Part shown: positions 35,406 through 47,953 of the stretch, one piece after another
Position numbering within the stretch: the first letter of the stretch is position 1
Layout: every line of letters begins with the position of its first letter
Assembly (NCBI RefSeq): GCF_007565055.1
Contig: NC_044560.1
Location: forward strand, 83,023,295 to 83,087,294
DNA: 64,000 nt
Reading direction: 5' to 3'
Origin: Rhinopithecus roxellana
Lineage: Eukaryota; Chordata; Mammalia; Primates; Cercopithecidae
Position numbers and translations under genes: made by a program
Notes under the pieces: generated by a model
Databases searched by the model: none
What the model was told of the DNA's origin: nothing
What the model saw: only the letters and a program-made list of their open reading frames with translations

Positions 35406-35700
35406 AAAATCCACATTTCGGCCGGGCGCGGTGGCTCAAGCCTGTAATCCCAGCACTTTGGGAGGCCGAGACGGGCGGATCACGAGGTCAGGAGATCGAG
35501 ACCATCCTGGCTAACACGGTGAAACCCCGTCTCTACTAAAAACTACAAAAAACTAGCCGGGCGAGGTGGCGGCGCCTGTAGTCTCAGCTACCCGGGAGGC
35601 TGAGGCAGGAGAATGGCGTGAACCCGGGAGGCGGAGCTTGCAGTGAGCTGAGATCCGGCCACTGCACTCCAGCCTGGGTGACAGAGCGAGACTCCGTCTC

Positions 35701-35732
<32 letters not shown>

Positions 35733-36104
35733 ACATTTCGGCCGGGCGCGGTGGCTCAAGCCTGTAATCCCAGCACTTTGGGAGGCCGAGACGGGCGGAT
35801 CACGAAGTCAGGAGATCGAGACCATCCTGGCTAACACGGTGAAACCCCGTCTCTACTAAAAATACAAAAAAAAAAAACTAGCCGGGCGAGGTGGCGGGCG
35901 CCTGTAGTCCCAGCTACTCCGGAGGCTGAGGCAGGAGAATGGCGTAAACCCGGGAGGCGGAGCTTGCAGTGAGCTGAGATCCGGCCACTGCACTCCAGCC
36001 CGGGCGACAGAGCAAGACTCCGTCTCAAAAAAAATAAAAAATTAAAATAAAATAAAATAAAATAAAATAAAATAAAATAAAATAAAATAAAATCCACACT
36101 TCTA
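35406..36104 (+). mobile_element. Two tandem AluYs bounded by three copies of one target site
   Basis: AluY at 35420-35725 and AluY at 35740-36090. The 14-mer 'aaaatccacatttc' is at 35406-35419 and 35726-35739, and 'aaaatccacacttc' at 36091-36104. The second copy ends in an (AAAAT)n tail. The two differ in tail and middle A-stretch. Confidence 0.93.
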
Positions 36105-36118
36105 GCTTCTCTCTCTCT

Positions 36119-36412
36119 CTTTTTTTTTTTTTTTGAGATGGAGTTTCGCTCTTGTTGCCCAGGCTGGAGTGCAAGGGAGTGATCTTGGCTCACTGAAACC
36201 TCCTGGGTTCAAGTGATTCTCCTTCCTCAGCCTCCTAAGTAGCTCGGATTACAGGTGCCCACCACCACACATGACTAATTTTTTTGTATTTTTAGTAGAG
36301 ACAGGGTTTCATCATGTTGGCCAGGCTGGTCTGGAACTCCTGACCTGAGGTGATCTGTCCACCTCGGCCTTGCAAAGTGCTGGAATTACAGGTGTGAGCC
36401 ACCTCACCCTGC
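36119..36412 (-). mobile_element. Alu with target-site duplication
   Basis: Reverse copy flanked by 'ctagcttctct'. Confidence 0.88.
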
Positions 36413-37130
36413 CTCTAGCTTCTCTTGAAAATCATATCTAGCAAATCTAACAAATGGGACTCATGTAAGTTACTCCTATGTAGGTCTCATTCACAATGAT
36501 GGAAACCTTAGTAATTAGAGCTGTGTGAAATGAAATGGGTTGCTTTTGTATTAATATATTATAACTGTTAGTACTCAGACATAGATTATAGGTCAGGGAA
36601 ATAGAACAATGATTCAGAGTATCAGAGAAGAAATCAGACTAATAATCTAAATCTATTCTGATTCAGCCTGTGGATTCTGTTTGATAAAGTGGGAAGTTAC
36701 ATGGAATAAGCAGAATGAGATTCTCTAGGCATTTATTCGTCCCCAATTCATTACATTTGGAGTGAAGATATGGTTAGAAGAGACATCATACACTATTACT
36801 GCCAGCCTTTCTGGTTTTCAAATCAAAGCCTACAGGGCAGACCCTAAAGCCTTAGGTATTATTAATTCTTGAAGCCAAGTTTCAGAAATACTTTGCTTTC
36901 CTTCTCGAATGAGTAATAGAGGAGAAAAGGAAAATAAAATAAAACAAAATTTAAAAAGAATTACTTTGTTTTCCAAATATACTCGAGTGTTCTCTTCAAG
37001 GACAATGAAAATTATGGAAGTGCTCATTTTACTTTATTTTGGATACCAGGTAGCTGACATGCCAAAATGCCACTCTATTTTAATAATTCAGTGGTTCTTT
37101 GGGTTCTGCTTACTGCATTCATCTTCCCTC
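36413..37130. other. Unique intron sequence
   Basis: AT-rich, no recognisable repeat or exon. Confidence 0.4.
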
Positions 37131-37433
37131 ACTTTTTTTTGTTTGTTTTGAGACAGGGTCTTGTTCTGTCACCCAAACTGGAGCACTGCGGTACCAGCAC
37201 GGCTCACTGTGGTCTCAAGCTCCTGGGTTCAAGCGATCCTCCCACCTCAGCCTCCCAAGTAGCTTGGGACCACAGGTGTGCGTCATCACGCCTGGCTAAT
37301 TTTTGAAATTTTTTTGCAGAGACAAAGTCTTGCTAGGTTACCCAGGCTGGTCTCGAACTCCTGGGCTCAAGTGATCCTCCCACCTTGGCCTCTCAAAGTG
37401 CTAGGATTACAAGTGTGAACCACTGCACCTGGC
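37131..37433 (-). mobile_element. Alu
   Basis: Older full-length reverse copy, 'ttgtttgttttgagacaggg' to 'cactgcacctggc'. Confidence 0.88.
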
Positions 37434-37809
37434 TTCTTCCCCCATTTTCTATATAAATTTGTATATTCCTGGTCCAGATTCTTGTTTTATATTTATTTCG
37501 TTGAATTTATTGTAAACTAATTCAGATTCTCTAGAAAACTGAAGTTTAAAATGTTAGATGGAACACTTGAGGTCATACTGTGTACTTTGTAATAGACTCA
37601 AAGATAAGTAAAAGAATTCTTGTTCTCAAAGATTTAATAATCTAGAAGTGAGGTGATGAGGGTGTAAACTAAAATTTATTGGAGGTGGTCAGTAGGAACC
37701 AATTTGGAATAACAGATAAAAATCAGTTTACTGAATTGGGGAGAATGTTCATGGCTGACTCCAAGACCAGGTGAATGGTGATGGCGTTAACTGTGAAATA
37801 GGGAAGATA
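37434..37809 (+). other. Unique sequence, possible L2 remnant
   Basis: 37,760-37,809 ('gtgaatggtgatggcgttaa') resembles L2. The rest is unassigned. Confidence 0.35.
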
Positions 37810-38585
37810 GGCCAGGCACAGTGGCTCACACCTGTAATCCTAGCACTTTGGGAGGCTGAGGCGGGTGGATCACTTGAGGTCAGGAGTTTAAGACCAGCCT
37901 GGCCAAAATGGTGAAACCCCATCTCTACTAAAAAATACAAAAATTAGCTGGGAATGGTGGTGTGCACCTATAATCCTGGCTATTCGGGAGGCTGAGGCAG
38001 GAGAATTGCTTGAACCTAGGAGACAGAGGTTGCAGTGAGCTGAGATCGTGCCACTGCACTCCAGCCAGGGTAACATAGCAAGACTCTGTCTCAGAAAAAA
38101 AAAGAAAAGTCCTTATTATAGGATACACACTAAAGTAATTGGGTGAAGTGCCAAGTGATAACATTTACAACTTTCAAATCCACTAAGATTCAATTTTTAA
38201 CTGTTAAAATATAGCTATATTATCTCATATACATCTGATAGAATAATACGATGTTGTTAAAAATCATTGAATCTGGCTGGGCGCGGTGGCTCAAGCCTGT
38301 AATCCCAGCACTTTGGGAGGCAGAGACGGGCGGATCACAAGGTCAGGAGATCGAGACCATCCTGGCTAACATGGTGAAACCCCGTCTCTACTAAAAAATA
38401 CAAAAAACTAGCCGGGCGAGGTGGCCGGCGCCTGTAGTCCCAGCTACTCGGGAGGCTGAGGCAGGAGAATGGCGTGAACCCGAAAGGTGGAGCTTGCAGT
38501 GAGCTGAGATCCGGCCACTGCACTCCAGTTTGGGCGACAGAGCGAGACTCCGTCTCAAAAAAAAAAAAAAAAGTCATTGAATCTT
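37810..38585 (+). mobile_element. Alu and AluY
   Basis: 37810-38107 older copy. 38276-38570 young AluY flanked by 'tcattgaatct' (before 38276 and after 38570). 38108-38275 is unique. Confidence 0.9.
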
Positions 38586-39878
38586 AGTGGGTAATTTATA
38601 GATATTTATTGTACTATATCAAACTTTCAGTGTTTAAGCAGTTCGTAATGGAAACAGAAAAAGTAGTTTGGCTCTTCATGAGAACTGAGAAATGGGGCAG
38701 TAGCTGAGGGAAAATGAATGAAAAAATACACTCACAAGTGTCTGACTGGTTCTCAGTATGAGCAATCACAGGTGGTGAGATTCCTAGAGCTGTTCCTACA
38801 GTGTGTTTTTAGCTTGCAAGGTTACAACACTACCCAAATTTTGCCATCAACTTTATATTAATTTACAGTAAATAACTAATAGGTAGACCAGTAAAAAGAC
38901 AGCAAAATTTAAGCCAGTCTGTTTGTTTTCTTATGGCATCTTTGATAAGAAACTGGGCCAGGTAAGATTTGGAAGAACATCTGTGAAATCTTTGGATTTA
39001 TTATTGCGTCTGTCACTTGTGTATTGTGTGTTATCTTCTCACCATCACATCCCAGCATTATGGCTGGCTTTACCTGCTTTGGGGGAATTTTGATTTAATT
39101 AATCCTGATGTTGTAGGTGTTAGTCCATACATGTGCTTCAGGTTTGTGGTTGGTTGGATCTGTGGTCTAGGGTGAGAACTCATTGTATTAGGAAAACTTG
39201 TACTGTGAAGGTGAGTTCCTATAAAAATCTGGTATGGTGGTAGAGGGGAGGCTCTTAAGCAAGAGGGAGCAAATGCAGAGTCCTCTTTGAGTTTAGATGC
39301 ATCTTTGGTAATGGTTTTCAATTGCTCCTGTTCATATGCACCAATAAGAAAATTGATTGCTGGTAACTCTCAAGTTAAAGTGATGGTGAGTAAATAGAGC
39401 AAGATGGGTAAAAGCTAGTCTAAGGTCAGGAGCCAAATTGAATACAATTTTACCTTTGCAGGGGGATGGAGAGTAGTTAGGTTAGATGAAAAGAGGAGAA
39501 TTTCTAGTGAAGGAGTGGCCAGCTTAAAAAAAGCGATTTCAACCTAGGAGAAGGTAGGTTTCTTACATTCTTGAAGGAAGAGGCCAAATGTTGGGAGATA
39601 ATAGTTTGTTTTTATCTTTTTAAAATCTCTTTTCCCAGTGCCCACTAAGTAGCCTTTAATGCGTTATGGTGAGTTGTAAAGCTTACTAACTGTAGCATGT
39701 GCCCAACAGTCAATCGGCCTGAGTTTAAAATGTTTATGAATCTCAAAATGTTAAACATACCAGTGATTAAATGGAGCACTGTGGCAATCTTGCTACTCAC
39801 TAATGTGTGACCTGAGTGAGCCTCAGTTTTTTCATTTATCCATTAGGGCTTTTTTTTTTTTTTTTTAAAGTGAATCTT
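38586..39878. other. 1.3-kb Alu-free stretch
   Basis: Mostly unique. A MIR-like piece in reverse lies near 39,790-39,850 (gagcctcagttttttcattt). No exon signs. Confidence 0.45.
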
Positions 39879-40180
39879 TTTTTTTTTTTTTTTTTTTTTG
39901 AGACAGTCTCACACCGTCACCCAGGCTGGAGTGCAATGGCGTGATCTTGGCTCACTGCAACCTCTCCGCCTCCCAGGTTCAAGCAATTCTTCTGTCTCAG
40001 CCTCCTAAATGGCTGGGATTACAGGCACCCACCATCATGCCTGGCTAATTTTTATATTTTTGTAGAGACAGGGTTTCACCACATTGACCAGGCTGGTCTT
40101 GAACTCCTGACCTTAGATGATCCACCCGCCTCAGCCTCCCAAAGTGTTGGGGTTACAGGCTTGAGCCACCGTGTCCGGCC
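39879..40180 (-). mobile_element. Alu
   Basis: Reverse copy. 'aagtgaatctt' / 'aagtgaacctt' on the two sides is the likely target duplication. Confidence 0.88.
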
Positions 40181-40990
40181 TATTAAGTGAACCTTAACCT
40201 TTCTTATTACAGGTGTGTCCTTGTGTCTCATGAAAGCAGTTTACTTTGTCGCTTTTGCCCAGGTCTAAAGACAAGGCTTTAGTTAACTTGAATTTGGTAT
40301 CAGACACTGGCAGGAGCCGGTGCCTTCTTTAGATTAATTTGGTCCTATATTATTTTGCGAGGGTCACCATAACAAAGAACCATAGATTGGGTGGTTTAAA
40401 CAACAGAAATGTTTTCTCACAGTTCTGGAGGCTAGAAGTCTGAGATCAAGTTGTCTGAAGAGGTCAGGTGCGGTGGCTCATGCCTATAATCCCAGCACTT
40501 TGGGAGGCCAAGGCAGGAGGATCACGGAGTTTGAGACCAGCCTGGTCAACATGGTTGAGACCCTGTCTCTACTGAAAATGCAAAAAGTAGCCAGGCATGC
40601 TGGCCCACGCCTGTCATCCCAGCTACTCAGGAGGCTGAGGCAGGAGGATCGCTCGAACCCCAGAGACGGAGGTTGCAGGGAGCTGAGACTGTGCCCCTGC
40701 ATTCCATCCTGGGTGACAGAGCAAAACCCTGTCTCAAAAAAAAAAAAAGTTGTCAGAAGGGTTGGTTTATTCTCAGCCCTTTGTTGTTGGCTTCTATATA
40801 GCTGTCTTCATGTTCACATGCTGTTCTCTGGTTTTAAGGATACCAGTTATTGGATTAGGGCCTACCCCAATAACCTTATTTACCTTAATTACCTCTTTAA
40901 GGACTCTATCTTCAAATATAGACACATTTTGAGGTATTGGGTTTAGGACTTCCTAATATGAATTAGGAACAGACATGATTCAGCCATTTT
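40181..40990. mobile_element. Old interspersed repeat split by Alu
   Basis: 'ctcacagttctggaggctag' at about 40,419 and 'attggattagggcctacccc' at about 40,850 belong to a common mammalian interspersed repeat I recognise but cannot name with certainty. A + Alu at 40462-40748 interrupts it, with 'gttgtctgaag' / 'gttgtcagaag' at the joints. Confidence 0.6.
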
Positions 40991-41036
40991 AGGGCCCTTA
41001 CCTAATTTGTATTATCATTGCTAACTATTTGGTTTT

Positions 41037-41490
41037 AAAAGCTTAGGGCCGGTCGCGGTGGCTCAAGCCTGTAATCCCAGCACTTTGGGAGGCCGAGGCG
41101 GGCGGATCACAAGGTCAGGAGATCAAGACCATCCTGGCTAACACGGTGAAACCCCGTCTCTACTAAAAAATACAAAAAACGGCCGGGTGTGGTGGCTCAA
41201 GCCTGTAATCCCAGCACTTTGGGAGGCCGAGGCGGGCGGATCACGAGGTCAGGAGATCGAGACCATCCTGGCTAACACGGTGAAACCCCGTCTCTACTAA
41301 AAAAAATACAAAAAACTAGCCGGGCGAGGTGGCGGGCACCTGTAGTCCCAGCTACTCGGGAGGCTGAGGCAGGAGAATGGCGTGAACCCGGGAGGCGGAG
41401 CTTGCAGTGAGCTGAGATCTGGCCAGTGCACTCCAGCTTGGGTGACAGAGCGAGACTCCATCTCAAAAAAAAAAAAAAAGCTTAGAAAGT
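41037..41490 (+). mobile_element. AluY 5' fragment joined to a full AluY
   Basis: 41047-41180 is the first 134 bp of an AluY, up to the middle A-stretch. A complete AluY follows at 41181-41478. 'aaaagcttag' flanks the whole. No right arm of the first copy is found. Confidence 0.88.
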
Positions 41491-42011
41491 ACGTGGCAAC
41501 ATTAGACTTTTATTCCCTAGAAATGAAAGGTGTGACTTCTTTCACTTTGAGAGAGTTCCTTAACTAAGAAAACCCAAAGACAGTCTAGGACAGTCAGATG
41601 CTAGAAAAGGTTTATTTGTATTATGAATTTTAAAAAATTCATCCACAGCGAGTAAGGGAGTACATAATGGAAAAAACCGCTGGCCTGCTGGATCCCTGAG
41701 ATTCCAGATGTGCTTTTGCAGATGTTCCTCTTTCCAATCTAACCTCCCTTGTCTGCTTCCCCAGTGAAGTCATAAGCAAATATTTGTGATAGTTTCTTGT
41801 CACCATGGTGACTAAAGAAGCTCAGCATGGCTCTCCTCCCAGGTTCACTGTCAGCTGTGCTTGAAGGAGAGGCTAGTGTCCAGGACAGCCCAGGCTCAGT
41901 CATGAAAAGCCATGCGTCGGGTAATAGGGGACAGCAGTTCATAGTGCTGCCTTCAGAAATCTGTTCTCTACTCTGTTAGTCTCACAGGGATAATCAGGGG
42001 CCTCAAAGGGA
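41491..42011. other. Unique intron sequence
   Basis: No repeat or exon recognised. Confidence 0.4.
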
Positions 42012-42493
42012 GTACAGAGGCACAGACATAGCTCACTTGCAGCCTCAACCTCCTGGGCTTAAGCAATCCTCCTGCCTCAGCCTCCCAAGTAGCTGGGACC
42101 ACAGGTGCCACCATGTCCAGCTAATTTGGGTATTTTTTTGTAGAGATTGTTGTTTCACCATATTGCTCAGGCTGTTCTTGAACTCCTGGGCTCAAGCAGT
42201 CTGCCCACTTTGGCCTCCCAAAGTGCTGGCAGTACAGACTTGAGCCCAGGCTACAATGCCAATTTAAAAAAAAATTATTCCGGCCTGGGCAACAGGGAGA
42301 AACCCCATCTCTACTAAAAATACAAATATTAGCCGGGCATGGTGGTGAGTGCCTGTAATCCCAGCTACTTGAGGCTGAGGCAGGGCAATCGCTTGAATCT
42401 CGGAGGCGGAGGTTGCAGTGAGCCGAGATCGCACCACTGCACTCCAGCCCGGGTGACAGAGTGAGATTCTGTCTTAAAAAAAAAAAAAAAAAA
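42012..42493. mobile_element. Alu fragments: one -, one +
   Basis: 42012-42250 is an Alu in reverse lacking its left-arm start. 42282-42493 is a + copy lacking its first part. Confidence 0.82.
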
Positions 42494-43560
42494 TTATTAG
42501 TGGTAAAATACATGTAACAAAATTTTCAATTTAAGTGTGCAATTCAGTGGCATTAATTACAGTTACAATGTTATGTGACCATCATCACCATTATCTATTT
42601 CCAAACGTTTTACTATCCCTAACAGAAATTCTGTACCCACTAAGCAGTAACTCCCTATTTTCCTCTCCTCTCAGCACCTGGTAACCTCTACTCTTCTTTC
42701 TGTCTTTGAGTTTGACTCTAGGTACCTCATGTAAGTGGAATATGATTTGTCCTTTTGTGTCTTGCTTATTTCACTTAGCATATTAATTTCAAGGTTCAAT
42801 CATGTTGTAGCGTGTGTTAGACCTTCATTCCTTTTTATGGCTGAATGATATTCCATGGTATCCATATGCAGTAGTCCTTGCCTTATCCACAGGGGATATA
42901 TTCCAAGACCCCCAGTGGATACCTGTAATGACAGATGGTACCAAATCCTATATACTATGTTATTTCCTATACATACATACCTATGATGAAGTTTAATTTA
43001 TAAATTAGGCACAATAAGAGATTGAGAACAATAATAAAATAGAACACTCAATATGCCAGCATCATCACTTTTGCACTTTGGGGCCATTATTAGGTAAAAT
43101 AAGGATTACTTGAACACAAACACTGCAGTATCGGCTACTAACTGGCAGTGTATACAGTGTGGATACACTGGACAAAGGGATGATTCATGTCCCAGGTGGA
43201 ATAGAGCGGGTTGGCGTGAGATTTCATCATGCTACTTGGAATAGTATGAAATTTAAAACTTATGAATTGTTTTTATCTGGAAATTTCCATTTAATATTTT
43301 CAGACCACTGTTGTCCATGGGTAACTGACACTCTGCAAAGCAAAACTGTGAATAAGGGAGGAATAGTATAAAAGTAGAATTGCTGGATTATATAGTAATT
43401 CTGTTTAATTTTTTTAGGAACTACTATTCTGTTTTCCACAGTGGCTGTACCATTTTCGACTCTTACCAGCAATCCACGAGGTTCTAGATGCTAGCCAACG
43501 TGTGCTTTTATTCTTATTCCATCCTAGTAGGTGTGGAGTAGTATCTCATTGTGGCTTTTT
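42494..43560 (-). mobile_element. L1M 3' part, split by a MER2-type element
   Basis: 'tacatgtaacaaaattttca' to 'ggctgaatgatattccatgg' is L1M in reverse. It continues after 43,370 with 'agtagaattgctggattata' and 'cttaccagcaatccacgagg'. A second copy of the same family segment lies at 63,270-63,900. Confidence 0.75.
42869..43368 (+). mobile_element. MER2-type (Tigger-related) DNA transposon
   Basis: It begins 'cagtagtccttgccttatcc' and ends '...gaataagggaggaatag' plus the last bases, an imperfect inverted repeat. TA follows, and TG (a decayed TA) precedes. Inside are 'ttccaagacccccagtggat' and 'cactttggggccattattag'. No transposase, so non-autonomous. The exact subfamily (MER2 or MER2B) is from memory. 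Confidence 0.75.
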
Positions 43561-43566
43561 AAAGTC

Positions 43567-44541
43567 TTTTTTTTTTTTTGAGACGGAGTCTGGCTCTGTT
43601 GCCCAGGGTGGAGCGCAGTGGCGCAATCTCGGCTCACCATAACCTCCACCTTCCAGGTACAAGCAGTTCTCCTGCGTCAGCCTCCCGAGTAGCTATGATT
43701 ACAGGGTTGTGCCACCATGCCCGGGTAATTTTGTATTTTTAGTAGAGATGGGATTTCTCCATGTTGGCCAGGCTGGAGGGTCCTCCACCCTTAGATGATC
43801 TCCCCACCTCGGCCTCCCAAAGTGCTGGGATTACAGGCGTAAGCCACCGCACCTGAATTAAAACTTTTTTTTTTTCTTGTGACAGAGTCTCACACTGTCG
43901 CCCAGGCTGGAGTGCAGTGGCGCAATCTCGGCTCATTGCCAGCTCCGCCTCCCAGGTTCATGCCATTGTCCTGCGTCAGCCTCCCGTGTTGCTGAGACTA
44001 CAGGCACCCGCCACCACGCCTGGCTAATTTTGTTGTTGTTGTTGTATTTTTAGTAGAGGCGGGGTTTCACCATGTTAGCCAGGATGGTCTCAATCTCCTG
44101 ACCTCATGATCCGCCCACCTCGGCCTCCTGAAGTGCTGGGATTACAGACGTGAGCCACCCACCGCGCCCGGCCAAAACTTTTTTATATACTTTTTTCAGT
44201 CATCTTTCACAGGTTGAATCATTATGGGTTTGATTGGTATTTCTTTCTTTTTTTCTTTCTTTTTTTTTTTTTGGAGCTAAAGTCTTGCTCTGTTTCCCAA
44301 GCTGGAGTGAAGCAGCACGATCTCGGCTCACTGCAAACCCTGCCTCCTAGGTTCAAGTGATCTCCTGCCTCAGCCTCCTGAGTAGCTGGAATTACAGTCA
44401 CCTGCCACCATGCCTGGCTAATTTTTGTATTATCAGTAGAGACAGGGTTTCACCATATTGGCCAGTCTGGCCTCAAGTTCTCTGCCTGCCTCGGCCTCCC
44501 AAAGTGTTGGGATTACAGATGTGAGCCACCCCGCCTCATCT
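43567..44541 (-). mobile_element. Three Alus in reverse
   Basis: 43567-43857, 43866-44174 and 44246-44541. The last is old and diverged (ggagctaaagtcttgctctg). Confidence 0.85.
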
Positions 44542-45405
44542 GGCTAATATTTCATTGTATAGAATGTATAACATTTTTCATTCTCTATACAATGAAATAT
44601 TTCTTCCTCCACTGAATGGACATAATATCCTTGTTGAAAATCAGTTGGCTAGCCATAGATGTAAGTGTTTATTTCTGGACTCTCAATTCTATTCCATATA
44701 TCCATATGCTTATCCTTATGCCAGTACCACACCATTTTAATTACTGTACCTTTGTAGTAAGTTATGAAATCAGGACGTATGAGTCTTCCAACATTTTAAA
44801 GAATGTCTTCCTTAATTTCCATGTATTTGTGAATTTTCCAGTTTTCCTTCTGTCACTAATTTCTGGCTTCATTACATGTAGTCAGAGATATTTATTTTAT
44901 ATGACTTCAGTCTTCCAAAATTTATTGACGCTTTTAGTGGGCTAACATACGGCCTATACTGGAGAATCTGTACTTGGGAAGAATGTGTATTCTGCTGTTA
45001 TTGGGTGGAATGCTTTGTATATCTCTCTTAGGTCTACTGTATAATTTTGTTCAAGTCCTCTGTTACTTACCGATCTTCTGTCTAGGTGTTCTGTTCATTA
45101 TTGAACATGGCTTATTAAAAGTCTCCAAATATCTGTAGACCGTGGTTGATGGGGACAAAAAAGTCTCCAAATATTTTTTCTGCACTTCTGTCAGAACTTG
45201 CTTCATATTTGGGGACTCTTGTTTATTGCATATGTTTTATAATAGTTTGATGAATTGACCATATGATGTCCTTTTTTTTTGGTAACAGTTTATGACTTAA
45301 AGTTTGTTTTGTCAGATATTCATATAGCTATTCCAGCTCTCTTTATTCCCTTCTCATTTCCTTTTGTGTATATTTTTAATTTTTATTTTGTGTGCATGTA
45401 GTTTT
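44541..45405 (-). mobile_element. L1M ORF2 fragment
   Basis: 'atccttatgccagtaccaca' and 'gtttattgcatatgttttat' are L1 ORF2 in reverse. The frame is broken by many stops. The border with the next element near 45,400 is approximate. Confidence 0.65.
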
Positions 45406-45782
45406 TTAGATACTTCCTTGTGAAAACCATGGGGATTACACTTAATATTCTAACTTTGTAACACTCTAGTTTGAATCAATATCAGCTTAATTCAGTAGCA
45501 TACAAAACTGCTTATGTACAGCATTGTTTCCTCCTTTATGCTGTTGTCATCACAAATTGTATCTTTAAACATTGTGTGGCCAATAATGTAGATTTATCAT
45601 TATTTTATGCATTTGTCTTTTAAATCATGTAGGAAATGAAAAGTTACAAACCAATGTATAGTAATACTGGCTTTTATATCTGCCCGTATAGTTACCTTTA
45701 TCAGAGATCTTTATTTCTTCATCTGGCTTCAAGTTACTGTGTCCTTTCATTTCAACCTGAAGGGCTCCCATTAGCATTTCTT

Positions 45783-46924
45783 TCTTTTTTTTTTTTTTTT
45801 TTTTTTTTTTTGAGACAGAGTCTTGCTTTGTTGCCCAGGCTGGAGTGCAGTGATACAATCACGGCTCACTGCAGCCTGAACCTCCCAGGCTCTAGCAATC
45901 TACCTCAGCCTCCCAAGTAGCTGGGACTACAGGTGCATACCACCACGCTCGGCTTATTTTTATATTTTTTTGTAGAGATGGGGTTTCACCACGTTGCCCA
46001 GGCTGGTCTTGCACCTGGCTCAAGTGATCCTCCTGCCTCAGCCTCCCAAAGTGCTGAGATTACAGGCCCAACCAGCATTTCTTGCAGAGCAGGTCTAGTG
46101 GTAACAAAGCCCCTCAGCTTTTGTTTATGGGGAAATGTCTCATTCAAAAATTCTCACTCATTTTTGAAGGACAGTTTTGTCAGATATAGAATTCTTGCTT
46201 GATGGTTTTTCTTTCAGCACTTTGCTTTTTGTTTTGTTTTGTTTTTGAGACAGGGTTTTGCTGTGTCACAGGCTGGAGTGACAGTGCAATCACGAGTAAC
46301 TGCAGCATCAACCTCCTGTGCTCAGGCAATCCTCCTGACTTAGAGGTCTCCCAAGTAGCTGGGACCATAGGTGCATGCCACCATGCCCAACTAAATTTTT
46401 AAAAATTATTTGTAGAGACAGGGTCTTGCTCTGTTGTCCAGCCTGGTCTTGAACTCCTGGGCTCAAGTAGTCGTCTAGCCTTGTCCTCCCAGAGTGCTGG
46501 GATTACAGGCATGAACTACCGAACCCAGCCTCTTTTTGGCACTTTCTTATTCTACTGCCTTCTGACTTTCGTGATTTCTTTTCTTTTTCTTGCCTTTTTT
46601 TCTTTTTTTTCTTTTTCTTTTTCTTTTTTTTTTTTTGAGACAGGGTCTTGCTTTGTCGCCCAGGCTGGAGTCTAGTGGTGCAACCACGGCTTACTGCAGC
46701 TTCAACCTCCTGGGCTCTGGTGATCCTTCCACCTCGTCCTCTGGAGTAGCTGGGATTATAGACATACACCACCATGCCCAGCTGATTTTTGTACTTTTTG
46801 TAGAGACAGGATTTTGCCACGTTGCCCAGGCTGTTCTTGAACTCTTGATCTCGAACGCAAGCCATTCCCCTGCCTTGACCTCCCCGAGTGCTAGGATTAC
46901 AGGCCTGAGCCACTGTTCCCAGCC
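45783..46924 (-). mobile_element. Three Alus in HAL1-like element
   Basis: 45783-46073, 46222-46531 and 46620-46924, all older copies in reverse. Confidence 0.83.
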
Positions 46925-47066
46925 TGACTTTCATAATTTCTAATGAGAAATCATCTGTTAATCTTACTGGGCATCCTTTGTATGTGATAAGTCGCTTCTT
47001 TCTTGCTGCTTTCAGGATTCTGTCTTTGGCTTTCAACAGTTTGATTATGTGTCTCAATGTCGACAT
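46925..47066 (-). pseudogene. L1/HAL1 ORF1 C-terminal domain remnant
   Basis: About 46 open codons in reverse with ILKAARKKRLITYKG and VRLTDDFSLEIM, matching the C-terminal domain of LINE-1 ORF1p, the RNA chaperone of the retrotransposon. It is cut on one side by an Alu (46620-46924) and on the other by another (47070 on). Confidence 0.8.
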
Positions 47067-47069
47067 CTT

Positions 47070-47516
47070 CTTTTTCTTTTTTGAGACAGAATCTCACTCT
47101 GTCACCCAGGCTGGAGTGCAGTGGCATGATCTGGGCTCAGTGCAGTCTCTGCCTCCCGGGTTCAAGTGATTCTCCTGTCTTAGCTCCCCGACTTGCTGGG
47201 ATTACAGGCGTGTTCCACCATGCCTGGATAATATTTGCTTTTTTAGTAGGTGCCACCATGCCTGGCTATTTTTTTTTTTTTTTTTTTTAGTATGGACACA
47301 GGGTTTCTCCCTGTTGGTCAGGCTGATCTTGAACTCCTGACCTCAGTTGATCCACCTGCCTCGGTATCCCAAATGTGGGTATCTTCTTTAGAGTTCATTG
47401 AGCTCCTTCATTTGTAGATTGTGTTTTATTTAATTTGGGAAGTTTTTGACCATATTTTTTCAAATATTCTACCTCTTCATCTTCTGCTTTTAGGACTCCC
47501 ATAATGTGTATATTGG

Positions 47517-47551
<35 letters not shown>

Positions 47552-47953
47552 AGGAGTCTTGCTGTGTCGCCCAGGCTGGAGTGCGATCTCAGTTCACTGC
47601 AACTTCCACCTCCCGGGTACAAGCGATTCTCCTCACCTCCTGAGTAGCTGGGATTATAGATGTGCGCCACCACACCTGGGTATTCTTTTTGTATTTTTAG
47701 TAGAGACGGGGTTTCACCACATTGACCAGGCTGGTCTCAAACGTCTGACCTCGTGATCCACCTGCCTCAGCCTCCCAAAGTACTGGGATTACAGGCGTGA
47801 GCCACTGCGCCTAGCCCCCCTACTTTTTTTTTCAATAGAGATGAGATCTTGCTATGTTGCCTAGGCTGTTCTCACACTGTGGGCTCAAGCTGTCTTCTTG
47901 CCTCAGCCTCTAGAATTGCTGGGATTGCAGTCATAAGCCACCATGCTGGCCAT
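47070..47953 (-). mobile_element. Two Alus and a right-arm fragment
   Basis: 47070-47372 carries an internal duplication (see findings). 47519-47818 is a full copy. 47826-47953 is right arm only. Confidence 0.83.

Noticed and set aside
35179..36120. A retrocopy around the twin AluYs
   Set aside because: The flanks look like one old DNA-transposon-type sequence, with no A-tail or coding frame of their own.
46503..47066. 187-codon reverse frame that could be called a gene
   Set aside because: L1/HAL1 ORF1 remnant joined to Alu-derived codons.
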